This document shows, piece by piece, positions 39,607 through 49,210 of a stretch of 64,000 bases of DNA. The stretch is taken from the NCBI RefSeq assembly GCF_947077765.1, contig NZ_CAMTTF010000001.1, positions 842,818 through 906,817 on the forward strand. Direction: 5' to 3'. The stretch is from Salinibacter grassmerensis. GTDB taxonomy: Bacteria; Bacteroidota; Rhodothermia; Rhodothermales; Salinibacteraceae. Both the position numbers and the translations under genes were made by a program. The notes below the pieces were generated by a model that ran no database searches, was not told the origin of the DNA, and saw only the letters and a list, made by a program, of their open reading frames with translations. Positions within the stretch are counted from its first letter, which is position 1; each line of letters starts with the position of its first letter.

Positions 39607-40217
39607 AGTATGAGTTCCTCGCGTTGGTAGCGTTCCAGTAACCACTCCTTCAGCTTCTTGCGGCCCCGGTACAGGTGACTCTTCACCGTGCCCTCAGGGT
39701 TCTCCATGGCCGTGCTGATCTGGGATACGCTCATCCCCTCCAGGTGGTACAGGGTGAGGGCCGTCCGGTAGTGCTCCGACAGGGCCTGGATCCCCTCGCG
39801 CACCCGGTCGCGCTGATGCCGGCCCTCCGTGGCCGCGGCCACGTCCTCGGAGGAATCGGGCACGCGGTTGAGTGCCGCACGGGCGTCGGGCGTTCCGCCA
39901 TCGGGGGCGCAGGCCTCGTCGGCGTAGAGGGGGACCTCCTTCTTCTCTAGATGATTCAGGCACGTATTGCGGGCGATGCGGGCCAGCCACGTCGAGACCT
40001 TGGACTCGAACCGAAACCCGTCGAGGTAGCGGTGGGCCCGCACGAACACATCCTGGCAGAGCTCCTCGCGGTCGCGGTCGTCGTCGACCATGCGGAAGAC
40101 GACATGCTTCACGAGCCGCTCGTAGCGGTCGATGAAGGCGAGAAAGGCCTCGCGGTCCCCCTCAAGGATTCGCTCGACCAGCTCGCGCTCGTCAATGTCA
40201 GAGATACTGTCGGCCAT
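39603..40217 (-). CDS. ECF-type RNA polymerase sigma factor
   Basis: A 204-residue sigma factor. Region 2 is RYERLVKHVVFRMVDDDRDR ... ELCQDVFVRAHRYLDGFR with FESKVSTWLARIARN; region 4 is LSEHYRTALTLYHLEGMSVS ... ISTAMENPEGTVKSHLYRGR. Length and layout are those of the extracytoplasmic-function group. It directs transcription of an envelope- or stress-related set of genes, probably including its own operon. The anti-sigma gene follows with an ATGA overlap. ATG 40217 is chosen over one six codons upstream. Confidence 0.94.
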   Translation of the reverse strand: MADSISDIDERELVERILEGDREAFLAFIDRYERLVKHVVFRMVDDDRDREELCQDVFVRAHRYLDGFRFESKVSTWLARIARNTCLNHLEKKEVPLYADEACAPDGGTPDARAALNRVPDSSEDVAAATEGRHQRDRVREGIQALSEHYRTALTLYHLEGMSVSQISTAMENPEGTVKSHLYRGRKKLKEWLLERYQREELIL

Positions 40218-40439
40218 GGCGTCCCCAGGAGACAAGGGGAAGGGCGAATGGGTTGCACCGCGTCGGCCGAGGGCCGTCCGGGGTCCTGTTGTCCTGAAGG
40301 GTAGCCGACGCGCGGGGGCCAGGCAACCGGTTCATCGCCCCGTGCAACCGATCCGTCGATGGGCCTGTCCGCTACGGGTGCAGCGCCAGAAGATTTGTGC
40401 GCAGCGTCTCGATTTGTTGACTGATTTCTCCCACTGCCC

Positions 40440-40850
40440 ATGGAAGAAGTCCTCGTTCCCCTCGGCTTTTTCGCCCTGGTTGCCTACATCGCCAAGCTGA
40501 TCCGGGACACCCGCATCCGGCGCAAGGCGCTCGACGCCCCACTCTCAGAGGAGGCCGCCGAGGCCTTCGTGCAGGGTGGGCCGTTCGAGCCCAGCACCAA
40601 GGCGGCCCTAAAGTGGGGCCTCGTGGTGCTTGCCATCGGAGCAGGCCTTCTGTTCGTCGACCTCCTCGCGATCTCGTTCGAGTCGCCGGTGGCCTATGCG
40701 ATTCTGCTCGTGGGGGCCGGCGTCGCCCTGCTCGGCTACTACCTCATCGAGCAGGACGACCAGGACCGGCCCGGCGGCGTCTATACGCCCCGTGACGCCC
40801 CGACGCGTGAGACAGTTGGGGAGCAGACAGTTGGGGAGCCGGACCTGTAG
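40440..40850 (+). CDS. Small two- or three-span membrane protein
   Basis: A 136-residue protein with an N-terminal helix (VLVPLGFFALVAYIAKLI), a polar loop (about residues 20-55) and two further helices (LKWGLVVLAIGAGLLFVDLL and AYAILLVGAGVALLGYYLIE), then a polar tail. The layout resembles small proteins often found near ECF sigma genes in this phylum. It is divergent from the sigma factor across about 220 bases. Function unknown. Confidence 0.75.
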   Translation: MEEVLVPLGFFALVAYIAKLIRDTRIRRKALDAPLSEEAAEAFVQGGPFEPSTKAALKWGLVVLAIGAGLLFVDLLAISFESPVAYAILLVGAGVALLGYYLIEQDDQDRPGGVYTPRDAPTRETVGEQTVGEPDL

Positions 40851-40909
40851 CGGGAGGCCGGGATGTATGAAGAGGAATTCCCCAAACGCTAGGGGCTCTG
40901 TATTCTGCC

Positions 40910-41635
40910 TTACTCCTCACGGTGTGGGCGAAGCGGGCGCATCACGACTTCCGAGATGAGGTGGTTGGCCGGGGCCTCCACCACGTGCTGGACCGTTGCG
41001 GCGACGTCGTCGGGGTCGAGGGGATTTTCGGTCATGTCGACCCCCGCCACGTCGAAGAAGTTGGTCTCGACGGAGCCGGGGTAGAGGCACGTCACGCGGA
41101 TGCCGTCCTCGCGCACCTCCTTCATCACCGCCTCGCTAAAGCCGCGCACGGCGTACTTGCTGGCGTTGTAGGCGCTGATGTTGGGGTTGCCCAGGAGGCC
41201 CGCGATGGAGGCGATGTTGACGATGTGCCCGCCAAAGCCGGTCGCCTCGTTCTGCTCGCGCATGCGGGGGACCGCCTCGCGGGTGCAGAGATAGACCCCC
41301 CGCACGTTAGTCTCCATCTGCACGTCGAAGGCGTCGGTGTCGAGGTCGTCGACCGGGCCGAATTGCCCAAGCCCGGCGTTGTTGACGAGCACGTCCAGCC
41401 GCCCGGCCTCGTCGTCGACGGTCTCGAAGGCCGATTCGATCTCGTCCTCGTTCCGGACGTCGCACGAGACGGGAACGAAGGCGGAGCCAAGGTCGTCGTG
41501 CAGGGCCTGGAGCGAGTCGGTGCTCCGGGCAAGGCCGTAGACGGTGGCGCCCTGGGTTACGAGTGTGCGGGCGATGCGGGCACCAAGGCCCTTGCTGGCG
41601 CCGGTGACGACGGCGACGGCGTCGGTCAGATCCAT
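40910..41635 (-). CDS. Short-chain dehydrogenase/reductase
   Basis: A 241-residue NAD(P)-dependent oxidoreductase of the classical SDR type. The cofactor motif TGASKGLGARIA is at residues 11-22, DVLVNNAGLGQFG at about 81, and the catalytic set is S143 in NIASIAG with Y156 and K160 in YNASKYAVRGFSE. Residues CLYPGSVETNFF follow. Substrate cannot be deduced from sequence. It is close to YdfG-type and 3-ketoacyl reductase-type SDRs. Confidence 0.92.
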   Translation of the reverse strand: MDLTDAVAVVTGASKGLGARIARTLVTQGATVYGLARSTDSLQALHDDLGSAFVPVSCDVRNEDEIESAFETVDDEAGRLDVLVNNAGLGQFGPVDDLDTDAFDVQMETNVRGVYLCTREAVPRMREQNEATGFGGHIVNIASIAGLLGNPNISAYNASKYAVRGFSEAVMKEVREDGIRVTCLYPGSVETNFFDVAGVDMTENPLDPDDVAATVQHVVEAPANHLISEVVMRPLRPHREE

Positions 41636-41803
41636 GGGGGACGAAGGATTGGGACACAGTTGATGAGACAGTCTCCTTCTATCGATCGGGTCCGGGCGGG
41701 GTTGCCGGTTGGAGAGTGATTACTTCGGGAATGGATGGTGTGGGGCCCGCGGCCTGTACGGCACGAGGCGGGGCCGAACCGGTTTGCCCGCGCCGGGCCG
41801 TCG

Positions 41804-42598
41804 CTAAAACACGCCGTCCGGCACATCTGCGTTCACCTGTACGCTCTGCACCTCGATGGCAATCGGGTCGCCGGACATCATTTGCCTCATCATCTCCATC
41901 TGGTCCCCCATCATCTCTTCCATTTGCTTGCGCTGTTGCTCCGGCAGCTGCTCCATCTTCTTCATCACCCGCCGCATCTGCTGGCGCTGTTCGTCGGAGA
42001 TGTTCGCGTTGAGATGGATCTCCATCCGATGCGGAAGGGTGAGGCCGTCGGTCGTCTGGTAGTTCCGAAAGCGGATGGCGACGGACGACGGGCCCGGGCC
42101 CCCCTGCCCGGACGCGGCGGTTTCTGTGACCATCCGGACGGGCACGTGCCGCTCGGCGTCGACGTAGTAGGTCATGCTCGTCGCGTTCTTGCCCATGTCA
42201 GGGTTTACCGCCGAGGGGTCGTCCACCCGCAGGACGTGGCAGCGCAGGCCGTCGATCGTGTTGGTGCCCGCGTAGGTCGCGTGCTGCCGAAGTCGGTCGA
42301 ACTGCATGCCGTAGGCCGCCGACGGCGTGGTGTTGGCGGTGACCGAGGAGGCCTCGCTCCCTTTCATCTGCGTCTGGGTCCGGTAGGTCGGGCGCCCGTC
42401 CTGCATGACCTTCTGGTTGTAGGCGGTGTAGAGGTTGGTCTCCACGATGTACGTATCGACCGTCTCGATCTGACGGTCGTAGACGGACTGCATGTCGTCG
42501 ACGACCGACGCGACGGACTGGGCCGATGCCGGCAGGGCCCCCAGGAGGAGAGAAAAAACGAGAGAAAGGGCGACGGCGAGCGAGCGACGGTGCAACAT
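41804..42598 (-). CDS. Exported outer-membrane-lipoprotein-sorting-like protein
   Basis: A 264-residue protein with a signal peptide (SLAVALSLVFSLLLGALPASA) and a periplasmic body. The stretch VYDRQIETVDTYIVETNLYT, then MTYYVDAERHVPVRMVTETA and DGLTLPHRMEIHLNANISDE, resembles LolA/LolB-like half-barrel proteins. A Met- and Gln-rich helix follows (QLPEQQRKQMEEMMGDQMEM). A role in lipid or lipoprotein handling is only suggested by the fold. ATG 42598 begins the signal peptide. Confidence 0.72.
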   Translation of the reverse strand: MLHRRSLAVALSLVFSLLLGALPASAQSVASVVDDMQSVYDRQIETVDTYIVETNLYTAYNQKVMQDGRPTYRTQTQMKGSEASSVTANTTPSAAYGMQFDRLRQHATYAGTNTIDGLRCHVLRVDDPSAVNPDMGKNATSMTYYVDAERHVPVRMVTETAASGQGGPGPSSVAIRFRNYQTTDGLTLPHRMEIHLNANISDEQRQQMRRVMKKMEQLPEQQRKQMEEMMGDQMEMMRQMMSGDPIAIEVQSVQVNADVPDGVF

Positions 42599-42719
42599 GG
42601 CAGCGTAGAAGTGAGTCAGGGGAGGTGTGTCACGAACAGCTTGTCCGAGGGGCCTGAGGATAAGACTCAGAGAGGCTTCTCGACATGATCTCAATACGCC
42701 CGGTTGCATTCCAGGATTC

Positions 42720-43496
42720 ATGAGTCACCACGACGTGGACGCGGAGAAAGAGATGAACCGGCTGCTGGCAGCGGGGGGGACGCCGCCGGTCCAGGGCGAT
42801 CCCTTCACGATCGGCGACGTGCGCCTGTCGCCCGAACGCATCGTCGGACTGCTCCGGCCCCACATGCGGGAGCGGCGGCTGGACCGCATCCAGACCGTCG
42901 TGGGCAACCGGACGCGCAGCGTGGTGCCGGTGGTGGAGGGGCTCGTGAACACCGGCAACGTAAGCGCCGTCATGCGCTCGGCGGAGGCGCTGGGGCACCA
43001 GGACATGCACGTGGTAAGTGGCGAGCACGACCGGTACAAGCACTCCCAGCGCACGGCTCAGGGGGCGCAGCACTGGCTCGACGTGTGGCGCTGGGACGCG
43101 CCGACGGCCTGCGCGACGCACCTCCAAGACGCCGGCTACCGCGTCGTGGCCATGCACCTGCACGCGGACACGGTGCCGATTCGGGATCTTGACTTCACGC
43201 GGCCCACGGCGCTCGTCTTCGGAAACGAGGATGCGGGTGTGACCGACACGATGCTCGAGGCCTCGGACGCAGCGTGCGAGGTGCCGCTACCGGGCTTCAC
43301 CGAGAGCTTCAACGTATCCGTGGCCGCGGCCGTGGCGCTCTATCACGCCCAGCAGGATCGCCTCGACCGCCAGGGCCACCACGCTGACCTCAGTGACGAG
43401 GCGCGGGCCCGACTTGAGGCCCGCTTCTGCCTCCGCAGCGTCAACAACGCAGAGCAGATTATCGAGCGGAAGCTCGGAGACCAAGAGCAGCCCTAG
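42720..43496 (+). CDS. SpoU/TrmH-family RNA 2'-O-methyltransferase
   Basis: A 258-residue SPOUT methyltransferase that would methylate ribose in tRNA or rRNA. Motif 1 is VVPVVEGLVNTGNVSAVMRSAEAL, motif 2 LVFGNEDAGVTDTMLEA, and motif 3 PLPGFTESFNVSVAAAVALY, which forms the knotted SAM site. The N-terminal RLDRIQTVVGNRT resembles TrmH (tRNA Gm18). The exact substrate is uncertain. ATG 42720 is chosen; an ATG 93 bases upstream lacks domain support. Confidence 0.9.
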   Translation: MSHHDVDAEKEMNRLLAAGGTPPVQGDPFTIGDVRLSPERIVGLLRPHMRERRLDRIQTVVGNRTRSVVPVVEGLVNTGNVSAVMRSAEALGHQDMHVVSGEHDRYKHSQRTAQGAQHWLDVWRWDAPTACATHLQDAGYRVVAMHLHADTVPIRDLDFTRPTALVFGNEDAGVTDTMLEASDAACEVPLPGFTESFNVSVAAAVALYHAQQDRLDRQGHHADLSDEARARLEARFCLRSVNNAEQIIERKLGDQEQP

Positions 43497-43529
43497 GCGG
43501 TGGGGCACCGTGCCGGGCGGGCAATGCGG

Positions 43530-45152
43530 CTACCTGGACTGCGACGCCTCCGCGTCGGCTGTGCCGGCGAGCGACCGCAGCTGGCGACGGACGGAGGCGT
43601 CGGCGTCATCCCACTGCGACGCGAGGGCCGCCCGGGCCGACTCAGCCACCGCGGGCGCGTCGGCCTGAGCCGCGGCACGCGCCTTGCCCCAGAGCGAGCG
43701 GGCCCGCTCCGGATAGCGCTCCAGCGTCGTCTCGAACTGCGTCAGGGCGTCGGCCGGTCGGTCGAGCGAAAGAAGGGCCTCGCCGTACAGCTCGGGGGCG
43801 GGCTTCGCCGGAAAGGGCGGGCCGAAGTTTAGCGGCCGGTCCGTTTCGAGGGCCGTGGCCTCCTCCAGGTGCGAGAGGGCCTGCTCGTTGTCGCCGGCCT
43901 TCAGCGCGATCAGGCCCTCTAGCTCGAGCACCTGAATCCGAAGCGCCTCCGACGGATCGTCGCCCAGGGCTGACTGTGCCTTCTCCAGCGCCGAGCGAGC
44001 GGCCGACAGGGTGCCCTGCTGCGCGGCGGCGAGGCCCCGACCCGCGTGCAAGGTGACGGCACCCCGCGCGTCGAGGGCGGAGGTGTCCACGCCCATCGCC
44101 TCGGCGAGGGCGTCGTACCGGTCCCAGTGCTCCGTCTCGACGACGTAGGCGACCGGCATGTACCAGCGCATGTAGTCCGCGTAGCCGGTGCCTACCCGCG
44201 AATCGGTGGCATGCACCTGGGTCGTGTCGAGGACGGCCCGGGCGTCCGCGTGGCGGCCCTGCTGGAGGCGCGCGTAGTGGAGCCAGTGCAGGGCGTGAAA
44301 GCCGCTGCCGCTCAGCCCCTCGCCCGCCGCGTCGCTCTTTTGCCGGGCGGCCCGGTACGAGTCGACGTTCGACGAAGCGCCGCGGGCCCACTGCCCGAGG
44401 GCAAAGAAGATGTGGGACGGCATGTGCAGGGCATGGGGGGCCGCCGGGGCGATGTCGGCGTACACGCGGGCCGGGCGTCGACCGAGCGGGGCGTGAACCG
44501 GGTCGTCGTAGGCGTGAATCAGGTAGTGGGCCGCCCCGGGATGCTGCGGGTTCGCGTCGAACACCTCCTCCACGATCGACGCGGCGCGCATGTACGTGGC
44601 AAAGTCGCGCCCTTCGTGGGCCGTGCCCAGGATGGACAGGGCGTGGAAGGCCTGTGCGTCGAGGTCGTCGGGGTACTGCGCGGCCAGATCCGCCATCGCG
44701 TCCTCGTAGGCGTCGTCACGTGCTTCCTTGCTCCTCGGATCGTCGGCGCCGACGCCGTACAGCACATGTAGCGTGCGGAGGTAGGCCGTCTCGCGGTCGG
44801 TGGCGGCCGCGTCCAGCTGGGCGTCAGGCGTGGGGCCTAGGCCGCGGAGGGCTTGGAGCGCTGCCTCGCGGTCCTGCTCCATCCACACCGGGTGGTTGTG
44901 CGTCATTGCCTCGCCCCAGTGCGCCATGGCGAAGTCGGGGTCGATCTCCTGGGCCTCCTGGAAGGCCGCGCGGGCATCGTCGTACTCGAAGCTGTGCAGC
45001 ATCAACAGGCCGCGCAGGAACGGCTCCTGGGCCGCCTCGGCGCCCGAGTTTGTAAACTCGGTGGTGCCGTACTCGGTCGGCTGGGCGAGGGCCGGACCGG
45101 CGAGGAGGCCGAGGAGGAGGAAGAGGGCAGCGCTGCGGGCGAGACGACGCAT
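43530..45152 (-). CDS. Exported TPR-rich protein
   Basis: A 540-residue periplasmic protein. The signal peptide is MRRLARSAALFLLLGLLAGPALA. Repeats of the TPR type begin with LLMLHSFEYDDARAAFQEAQ and continue through AGDNEQALSHLEEATALETD and LDRPADALTQFETTLERYPE. The middle (PHALHMPSHIFFALGQWARG, HALHWLHYARLQQGRHADAR) is a conserved pattern seen in a family of TPR proteins with His-rich helices. Function unknown. The ATG at 45152 is supported by the signal peptide; the open frame continues upstream without one. Confidence 0.85.
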   Translation of the reverse strand: MRRLARSAALFLLLGLLAGPALAQPTEYGTTEFTNSGAEAAQEPFLRGLLMLHSFEYDDARAAFQEAQEIDPDFAMAHWGEAMTHNHPVWMEQDREAALQALRGLGPTPDAQLDAAATDRETAYLRTLHVLYGVGADDPRSKEARDDAYEDAMADLAAQYPDDLDAQAFHALSILGTAHEGRDFATYMRAASIVEEVFDANPQHPGAAHYLIHAYDDPVHAPLGRRPARVYADIAPAAPHALHMPSHIFFALGQWARGASSNVDSYRAARQKSDAAGEGLSGSGFHALHWLHYARLQQGRHADARAVLDTTQVHATDSRVGTGYADYMRWYMPVAYVVETEHWDRYDALAEAMGVDTSALDARGAVTLHAGRGLAAAQQGTLSAARSALEKAQSALGDDPSEALRIQVLELEGLIALKAGDNEQALSHLEEATALETDRPLNFGPPFPAKPAPELYGEALLSLDRPADALTQFETTLERYPERARSLWGKARAAAQADAPAVAESARAALASQWDDADASVRRQLRSLAGTADAEASQSR

Positions 45153-45256
45153 CACACGGGAGGCGGAAGTGAGAAGAATTACGCGTGCACTGCCTACATC
45201 CGCCCTTCGCAAAGGTTCGAGGGGACGAGTGGCGCGTCGGACGGCGGGGACGGCCC

Positions 45257-45748
45257 CTATCCGTTGGCGTCGTCCACCCGTACCCACGTCAGCTCGTCGC
45301 GCGAGACGGCAATCCGCCCCTTCGCGTCTACAAACTGCTCGGCGCCGTCGGCGGGAACGCGGAAGAGGTCGATCGGCGCCGTCCGGTCGGTCGTCTGGAG
45401 GGCGCGCTCCACCGGGGCCCGCACCGCGTCCAGGGACCGGTCCCACTTGCTGAAGGCGAGGTGCGTATCGGGGTAGGCGGTGACGAGGTGCTCGGTCTTG
45501 TCCGGGCCCACGGCCCCGGCCTCGCCCCAGAATTGCGGCCGCCCCCGCCGCCGGTCCATCGCCACCACGTCGGGCTTGTACTTGTCGTCGACCGCGACCT
45601 CCACGTCCAGGTCCGGATAGTGGGGGAGGTGGAGGGCCCACAGGAAGGCCTTCATCCAGACGTGCTCGATGCGCTCCTGCTTGCGCTTGACGAGCACGAT
45701 CTGCTCGTCGTGGGCACGCAGCGTTAATTTGCGGCGGAGGTGGCGCAT
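45257..45748 (-). CDS. Hypothetical protein with YaeQ-like nuclease-fold hints
   Basis: A 163-residue protein. The segment YPDLDVEVAVDDKYKPDVVA ... PQFWGEAGAVGPDKTEHLV resembles a restriction-endonuclease-like core (D, then E-x-G with a following K), as in the YaeQ group. The start is uncertain: ATG 45748 or 45760 are both in frame and neither has a clear ribosome binding site. Nuclease activity is not implied; YaeQ-like proteins often lack it. Assignment is tentative. Confidence 0.55.
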   Translation of the reverse strand: MRHLRRKLTLRAHDEQIVLVKRKQERIEHVWMKAFLWALHLPHYPDLDVEVAVDDKYKPDVVAMDRRRGRPQFWGEAGAVGPDKTEHLVTAYPDTHLAFSKWDRSLDAVRAPVERALQTTDRTAPIDLFRVPADGAEQFVDAKGRIAVSRDELTWVRVDDANG

Positions 45749-46012
45749 CGGCAGAAGCACAGGAGAAGAAGAGCACGGGGCGTCGCGGGGCCGGTCTGGA
45801 TCGCCGCCGCGCTCCCGTTGCTTGGGGCCGCTGATGGGCGAAACGTGCCCTCAGGACGGGACACTGAGACATTTGGCCGGTACCGCTGCGGCCAGGCGGG
45901 GTTCAGTGCGCGGGGACGGTCCTCGCTTCGTTTTCCAGGCGTGTGACTTTTTGGCCGGGCCGGACGGCTCACGGGACAGACGCAGTCTTTTTCACGGCCC
46001 CAGCGGTTCGCC

Positions 46013-46474
46013 ATGCGTGCCACTCCCGTCGCAATTCGCCGGCTCATCGGCCTCACGTCGGTGCTCCTCCTCGCGGGGTGTTCCCATTTGCACCCGGGGG
46101 CGACCGACCGGGCCATCGAGGGAACGTACGATCAGGTCTTTCGGGCCACCCTCGAGACCCTCGAACGGCGGCAGTTTCCGATCACGGAGGCCGACCGGGA
46201 CGCAGGGCGCATCATCACGGGCACGCGGCCGGTGCAGGGGATTGAGGCGCGGCGTCGGGTCGAGAGGGCACGGGCCCGCGTCGAAGACAAAGGGGGAGAG
46301 GTGGACGTGCGGCTGTTTCTCACGTTCAGGGATCAGGGCCGCACCACGTGGCAGCGGGGGTTGGATGACGAGGACGAAGCGGTCGTCGACAAGGCCCTCC
46401 GCAGCAGTGCCATCTACGATGCGTATCTGGACGCCATCGAGAACCGGGTTGCGGGTCTGCGGGGCGGCGGCTGA
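46013..46474 (+). CDS. Small lipoprotein of unknown function
   Basis: A 153-residue protein with a type II signal (LIGLTSVLLLAGC, lipid Cys C23). The mature domain (IEGTYDQVFRATLETLERRQ ... AGRIITGTRPVQ ... VDVRLFLTFRDQGRTTW) follows a pattern of small alpha-beta lipoproteins with no known activity. It lies 76 bases before rsmB. The 264-base region before it (45749-46012) holds only low-complexity GC-rich sequence and presumably its promoter. Confidence 0.75.
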   Translation: MRATPVAIRRLIGLTSVLLLAGCSHLHPGATDRAIEGTYDQVFRATLETLERRQFPITEADRDAGRIITGTRPVQGIEARRRVERARARVEDKGGEVDVRLFLTFRDQGRTTWQRGLDDEDEAVVDKALRSSAIYDAYLDAIENRVAGLRGGG

Positions 46475-46550
46475 CGGCCCGGAAAACGGCCGCGGGGGTT
46501 GTGCGTTAGACCCCGTGTACAATTACTCCCCTCAAGGCTCCCGACCGTCC

Positions 46551-47897
46551 ATGGACGTCACGATCGACACCGTCTCGCCCGCCCGCGTTCACGCCCTCGA
46601 CCACCTCGAGCGGGTGCGCGAGGACGACGCCTTCGTCGACAAGCTGACGATCGAGGACGCCGAGGCCCGCACCCGCCGGCAGGCCCGCGAACTGGTGGCG
46701 GGAGTCACGCGGCAGCGCCGGTGGCTCGACTTCGTACTGGGGGAGGCGTACCACGGGGACTACGAGTCGATGGAGCACAGGCTCCAGGAGATCCTGCGAC
46801 TTGGGCTCTACGAGCTGCTGTTTCAGTCCACCCCCACCCACGCGGCCGTCGACGAGTACGTGGAGCTTGCCAAGCAGGCGCTCCGGCCCGGCGCGGGCAA
46901 CCTCGTCAACGGCGTGCTCCGCACCATCGACCGCGACCGCGAGCACATCCCGATGCCCGACACGGGCGACGACGCGGAGGACCTTGCCCTTCGCTACTCG
47001 CATCCCACCTGGATGACGCAGCGCTGGCTGGACCGCTTCGGGCTCGACGAGACGACCGAGCTGCTCCGCGCCAACAACCGGCGGCCCATGTACAGCGTGC
47101 GCATCAACCCGTTGCGCACGAGCGAGGACGAGGTGGCAGCGTGGCTCGACGAGCACGACGTGGTGAACGTGGACTCGCCGTACCTCGACCAGTACCTGCG
47201 CCTGAAGCGCCTGCAGGCCCTCATCGCGGGCGACCTGCTCGACGACGGGCACGTGGCGGTGCAGGACGAGAGCGCCGGCCTCGTGGTGCAACTGCTCGAC
47301 CCCCAGCCCGGCGAGACCCTGATCGATGGCTGCGCGGCGCCGGGCGGCAAGGCGATGCACGCGGCGGCCCGGATGGAGGGGACAGGGACGATCTACGCGG
47401 TCGACCGCGACGAGCAGCGCCTGGAGCGGGTCGAGGAGGCGGCGGAGGCGCAGGGCGCGTCCGAGATGGTCGAGGTGGAGACGGCCGACCTGCGCGCCTG
47501 GGCCGCCCAGCCGGAGCCGCCCCAGGGCGATCGGGTGCTGCTGGACGTGCCCTGCACGGGGATCGGCGTGCTCGCGAAGCGGGCCGGCCTGCGGTGGCGG
47601 CGGTCGATGGAGGACCTGGAGGAGATGGCGGACCTGCAGGACGAGCTCCTCGACGCGGCGGCCCAACTCGTGCGGCCGGGGGGGCTCCTGGTCTATAGCA
47701 CCTGTACCACCGAGCCCGAAGAGAATGAGCGGCGCGTCGAGGCCTTCCTGGCCCGCCACGACGGCTTCACGGTCGAGTCCGCAGACGGCCACGTGCCGGA
47801 CGAGATGGTCTCGGACGCGGGCTTCCTCGCGACCTTCCCGCACCGCCACCGAATGGATGGAGCGTTTGCGGCCCGGCTGCGACGGGCCGACGACTGA
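46551..47897 (+). CDS. rsmB: 16S rRNA (cytosine-967-C5) methyltransferase RsmB
   Basis: A 448-residue RNA m5C methyltransferase. Residues 1 to about 140 are a NusB-like RNA-binding domain (RQARELVAGVTRQRRWLDFV ... HAAVDEYVELAKQALRPGAG). The catalytic domain has the SAM motif LIDGCAAPGGKAMHAA, the DVPCTGIGVLAKR motif IV and the nucleophile Cys in VYSTCTTEPEENE. It should methylate C967-equivalent of 16S rRNA. Start ATG 46551 directly precedes the NusB domain. Confidence 0.93.
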   Translation: MDVTIDTVSPARVHALDHLERVREDDAFVDKLTIEDAEARTRRQARELVAGVTRQRRWLDFVLGEAYHGDYESMEHRLQEILRLGLYELLFQSTPTHAAVDEYVELAKQALRPGAGNLVNGVLRTIDRDREHIPMPDTGDDAEDLALRYSHPTWMTQRWLDRFGLDETTELLRANNRRPMYSVRINPLRTSEDEVAAWLDEHDVVNVDSPYLDQYLRLKRLQALIAGDLLDDGHVAVQDESAGLVVQLLDPQPGETLIDGCAAPGGKAMHAAARMEGTGTIYAVDRDEQRLERVEEAAEAQGASEMVEVETADLRAWAAQPEPPQGDRVLLDVPCTGIGVLAKRAGLRWRRSMEDLEEMADLQDELLDAAAQLVRPGGLLVYSTCTTEPEENERRVEAFLARHDGFTVESADGHVPDEMVSDAGFLATFPHRHRMDGAFAARLRRADD

Positions 47898-47941
47898 TCG
47901 GAGCGCCCCGTCTGCTCTTCCCTAGATGTGCATGCCTCGCC

Positions 47942-49135
47942 ATGCCTGTACAGCGTCTCGGGCGATCGGTGCTGGTCCTACTGCTGCTCGCGGCCCTCGG
48001 GGCCGGGCCCGCCCACGGGCAGCGCATCGCCAAGTACGGGGCCGAGTTTCTGGCCGGCGGCGTGGACGCGCGGGCCCTCGGGATGGGCGGGGCGTACGTG
48101 GGCCTGGCGGACGAGGTGAGCGCGGGGTACTGGAACCCGGCGGGCCTGCACGGCCTGTCCTACCCCGAGATCAGCTACATGCACGTGGAGCGCTTCGCCG
48201 GGGCCGTCTCGTTCGACTACGGCGGCGTCGCGATGCCGGTGACGGCGCGCTCCACGGTCGGCGTGTCCGTCTTTCGGAGCGGGGTGAACGACATCGTGAA
48301 CACGCTCGCGGCCTGGAACCCGGACCGGGGGCAGCCGCTGCCCGACTACGAGAGCCGCATCACGCGCTTCTCCGCGGCCGACTGGGCCCTCTTCGTGAGC
48401 TACAGCCGGGCGGTGAGCGATCGCCTCGCGGTGGGCGTCAACTTCAAGGGCATCCACCGCTCGATCGGCGACTTCGCCAACGCCTGGGGCTACAGCATGG
48501 ACGTGGCGGCGCGCTACCGGGCGGGGCCGTACCGCGTCGGCGCCGTGGTCCGCGACGTGACGACCATGCTGCAGAGCTGGAGCATCACGCCCGGTGCCTT
48601 TGAGGTCAACTGCATCAACCCGATCGATGAGCAGCCGTTCGACGCGTGCCTGGACGACACTGGGACCCTCATCGAGGGGAACGCGGCGCGCTATCAGGCC
48701 GTGTTTGACCAGCGCATCCCGCAGGGGGGGACGGCGCTCGTGCTGCCGGTGGCACGCCTCGGCTCGGGGGCCGTCTGGCCGGTGGGCGACGGGCACACGC
48801 TCACTGTGGGGCTCGACGTGGACGTGGCGGTGGATGGGCGGCGGGCGTTCGTGCCCAACATTGGCGACGTGTCGTTCCGGCCGCGGCTGGGGATGGCCTT
48901 CCGCTACGCCGGTGTGGTGGAGCTGCGGGGCGGCGTGCAGCGCCTCCAGGTGGGCGACCCGATCGGGGTAGACCTGACACCGTCCGTCGGGGCGGGGCTC
49001 GACCTGGAGCAGGTGTCCGTCGACTTTAGCTTTGGCGACTTTGCGGGGATTGTGGCGGACGACCTGGGCTACTCCTACCGCATCTCGGCCCAGCTCCGCC
49101 TCGAACAGCCCGGCCTGGAGCGGCCGGAGGAGTGA
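47942..49135 (+). CDS. PorV/PorQ-family outer membrane protein
   Basis: A 397-residue beta-barrel protein. The signal peptide is SVLVLLLLAALGAGPAHGQ, followed by AKYGAEFLAGGVDARALGMG and AYVGLADEVSAGYWNPAGLHGL, the hallmark N-terminus of the PorV/PorQ (UPF0164/FadL-like) group in Bacteroidota. Repeated strand pairs end with SVDFSFGDFAGIVADDLGYS and ISAQLRLEQPG. Members act in type IX secretion or as channels, but no other T9SS gene is in the window. It starts 44 bases after rsmB. Confidence 0.88.
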   Translation: MPVQRLGRSVLVLLLLAALGAGPAHGQRIAKYGAEFLAGGVDARALGMGGAYVGLADEVSAGYWNPAGLHGLSYPEISYMHVERFAGAVSFDYGGVAMPVTARSTVGVSVFRSGVNDIVNTLAAWNPDRGQPLPDYESRITRFSAADWALFVSYSRAVSDRLAVGVNFKGIHRSIGDFANAWGYSMDVAARYRAGPYRVGAVVRDVTTMLQSWSITPGAFEVNCINPIDEQPFDACLDDTGTLIEGNAARYQAVFDQRIPQGGTALVLPVARLGSGAVWPVGDGHTLTVGLDVDVAVDGRRAFVPNIGDVSFRPRLGMAFRYAGVVELRGGVQRLQVGDPIGVDLTPSVGAGLDLEQVSVDFSFGDFAGIVADDLGYSYRISAQLRLEQPGLERPEE

Positions 49136-49210
49136 TGCTGCCCCGATTACTGCTTTCCGACGGGGAGCCGCCCGGGAATGGAAGCGGTCCTGAGGGATAA
49201 AGAAGGAGCG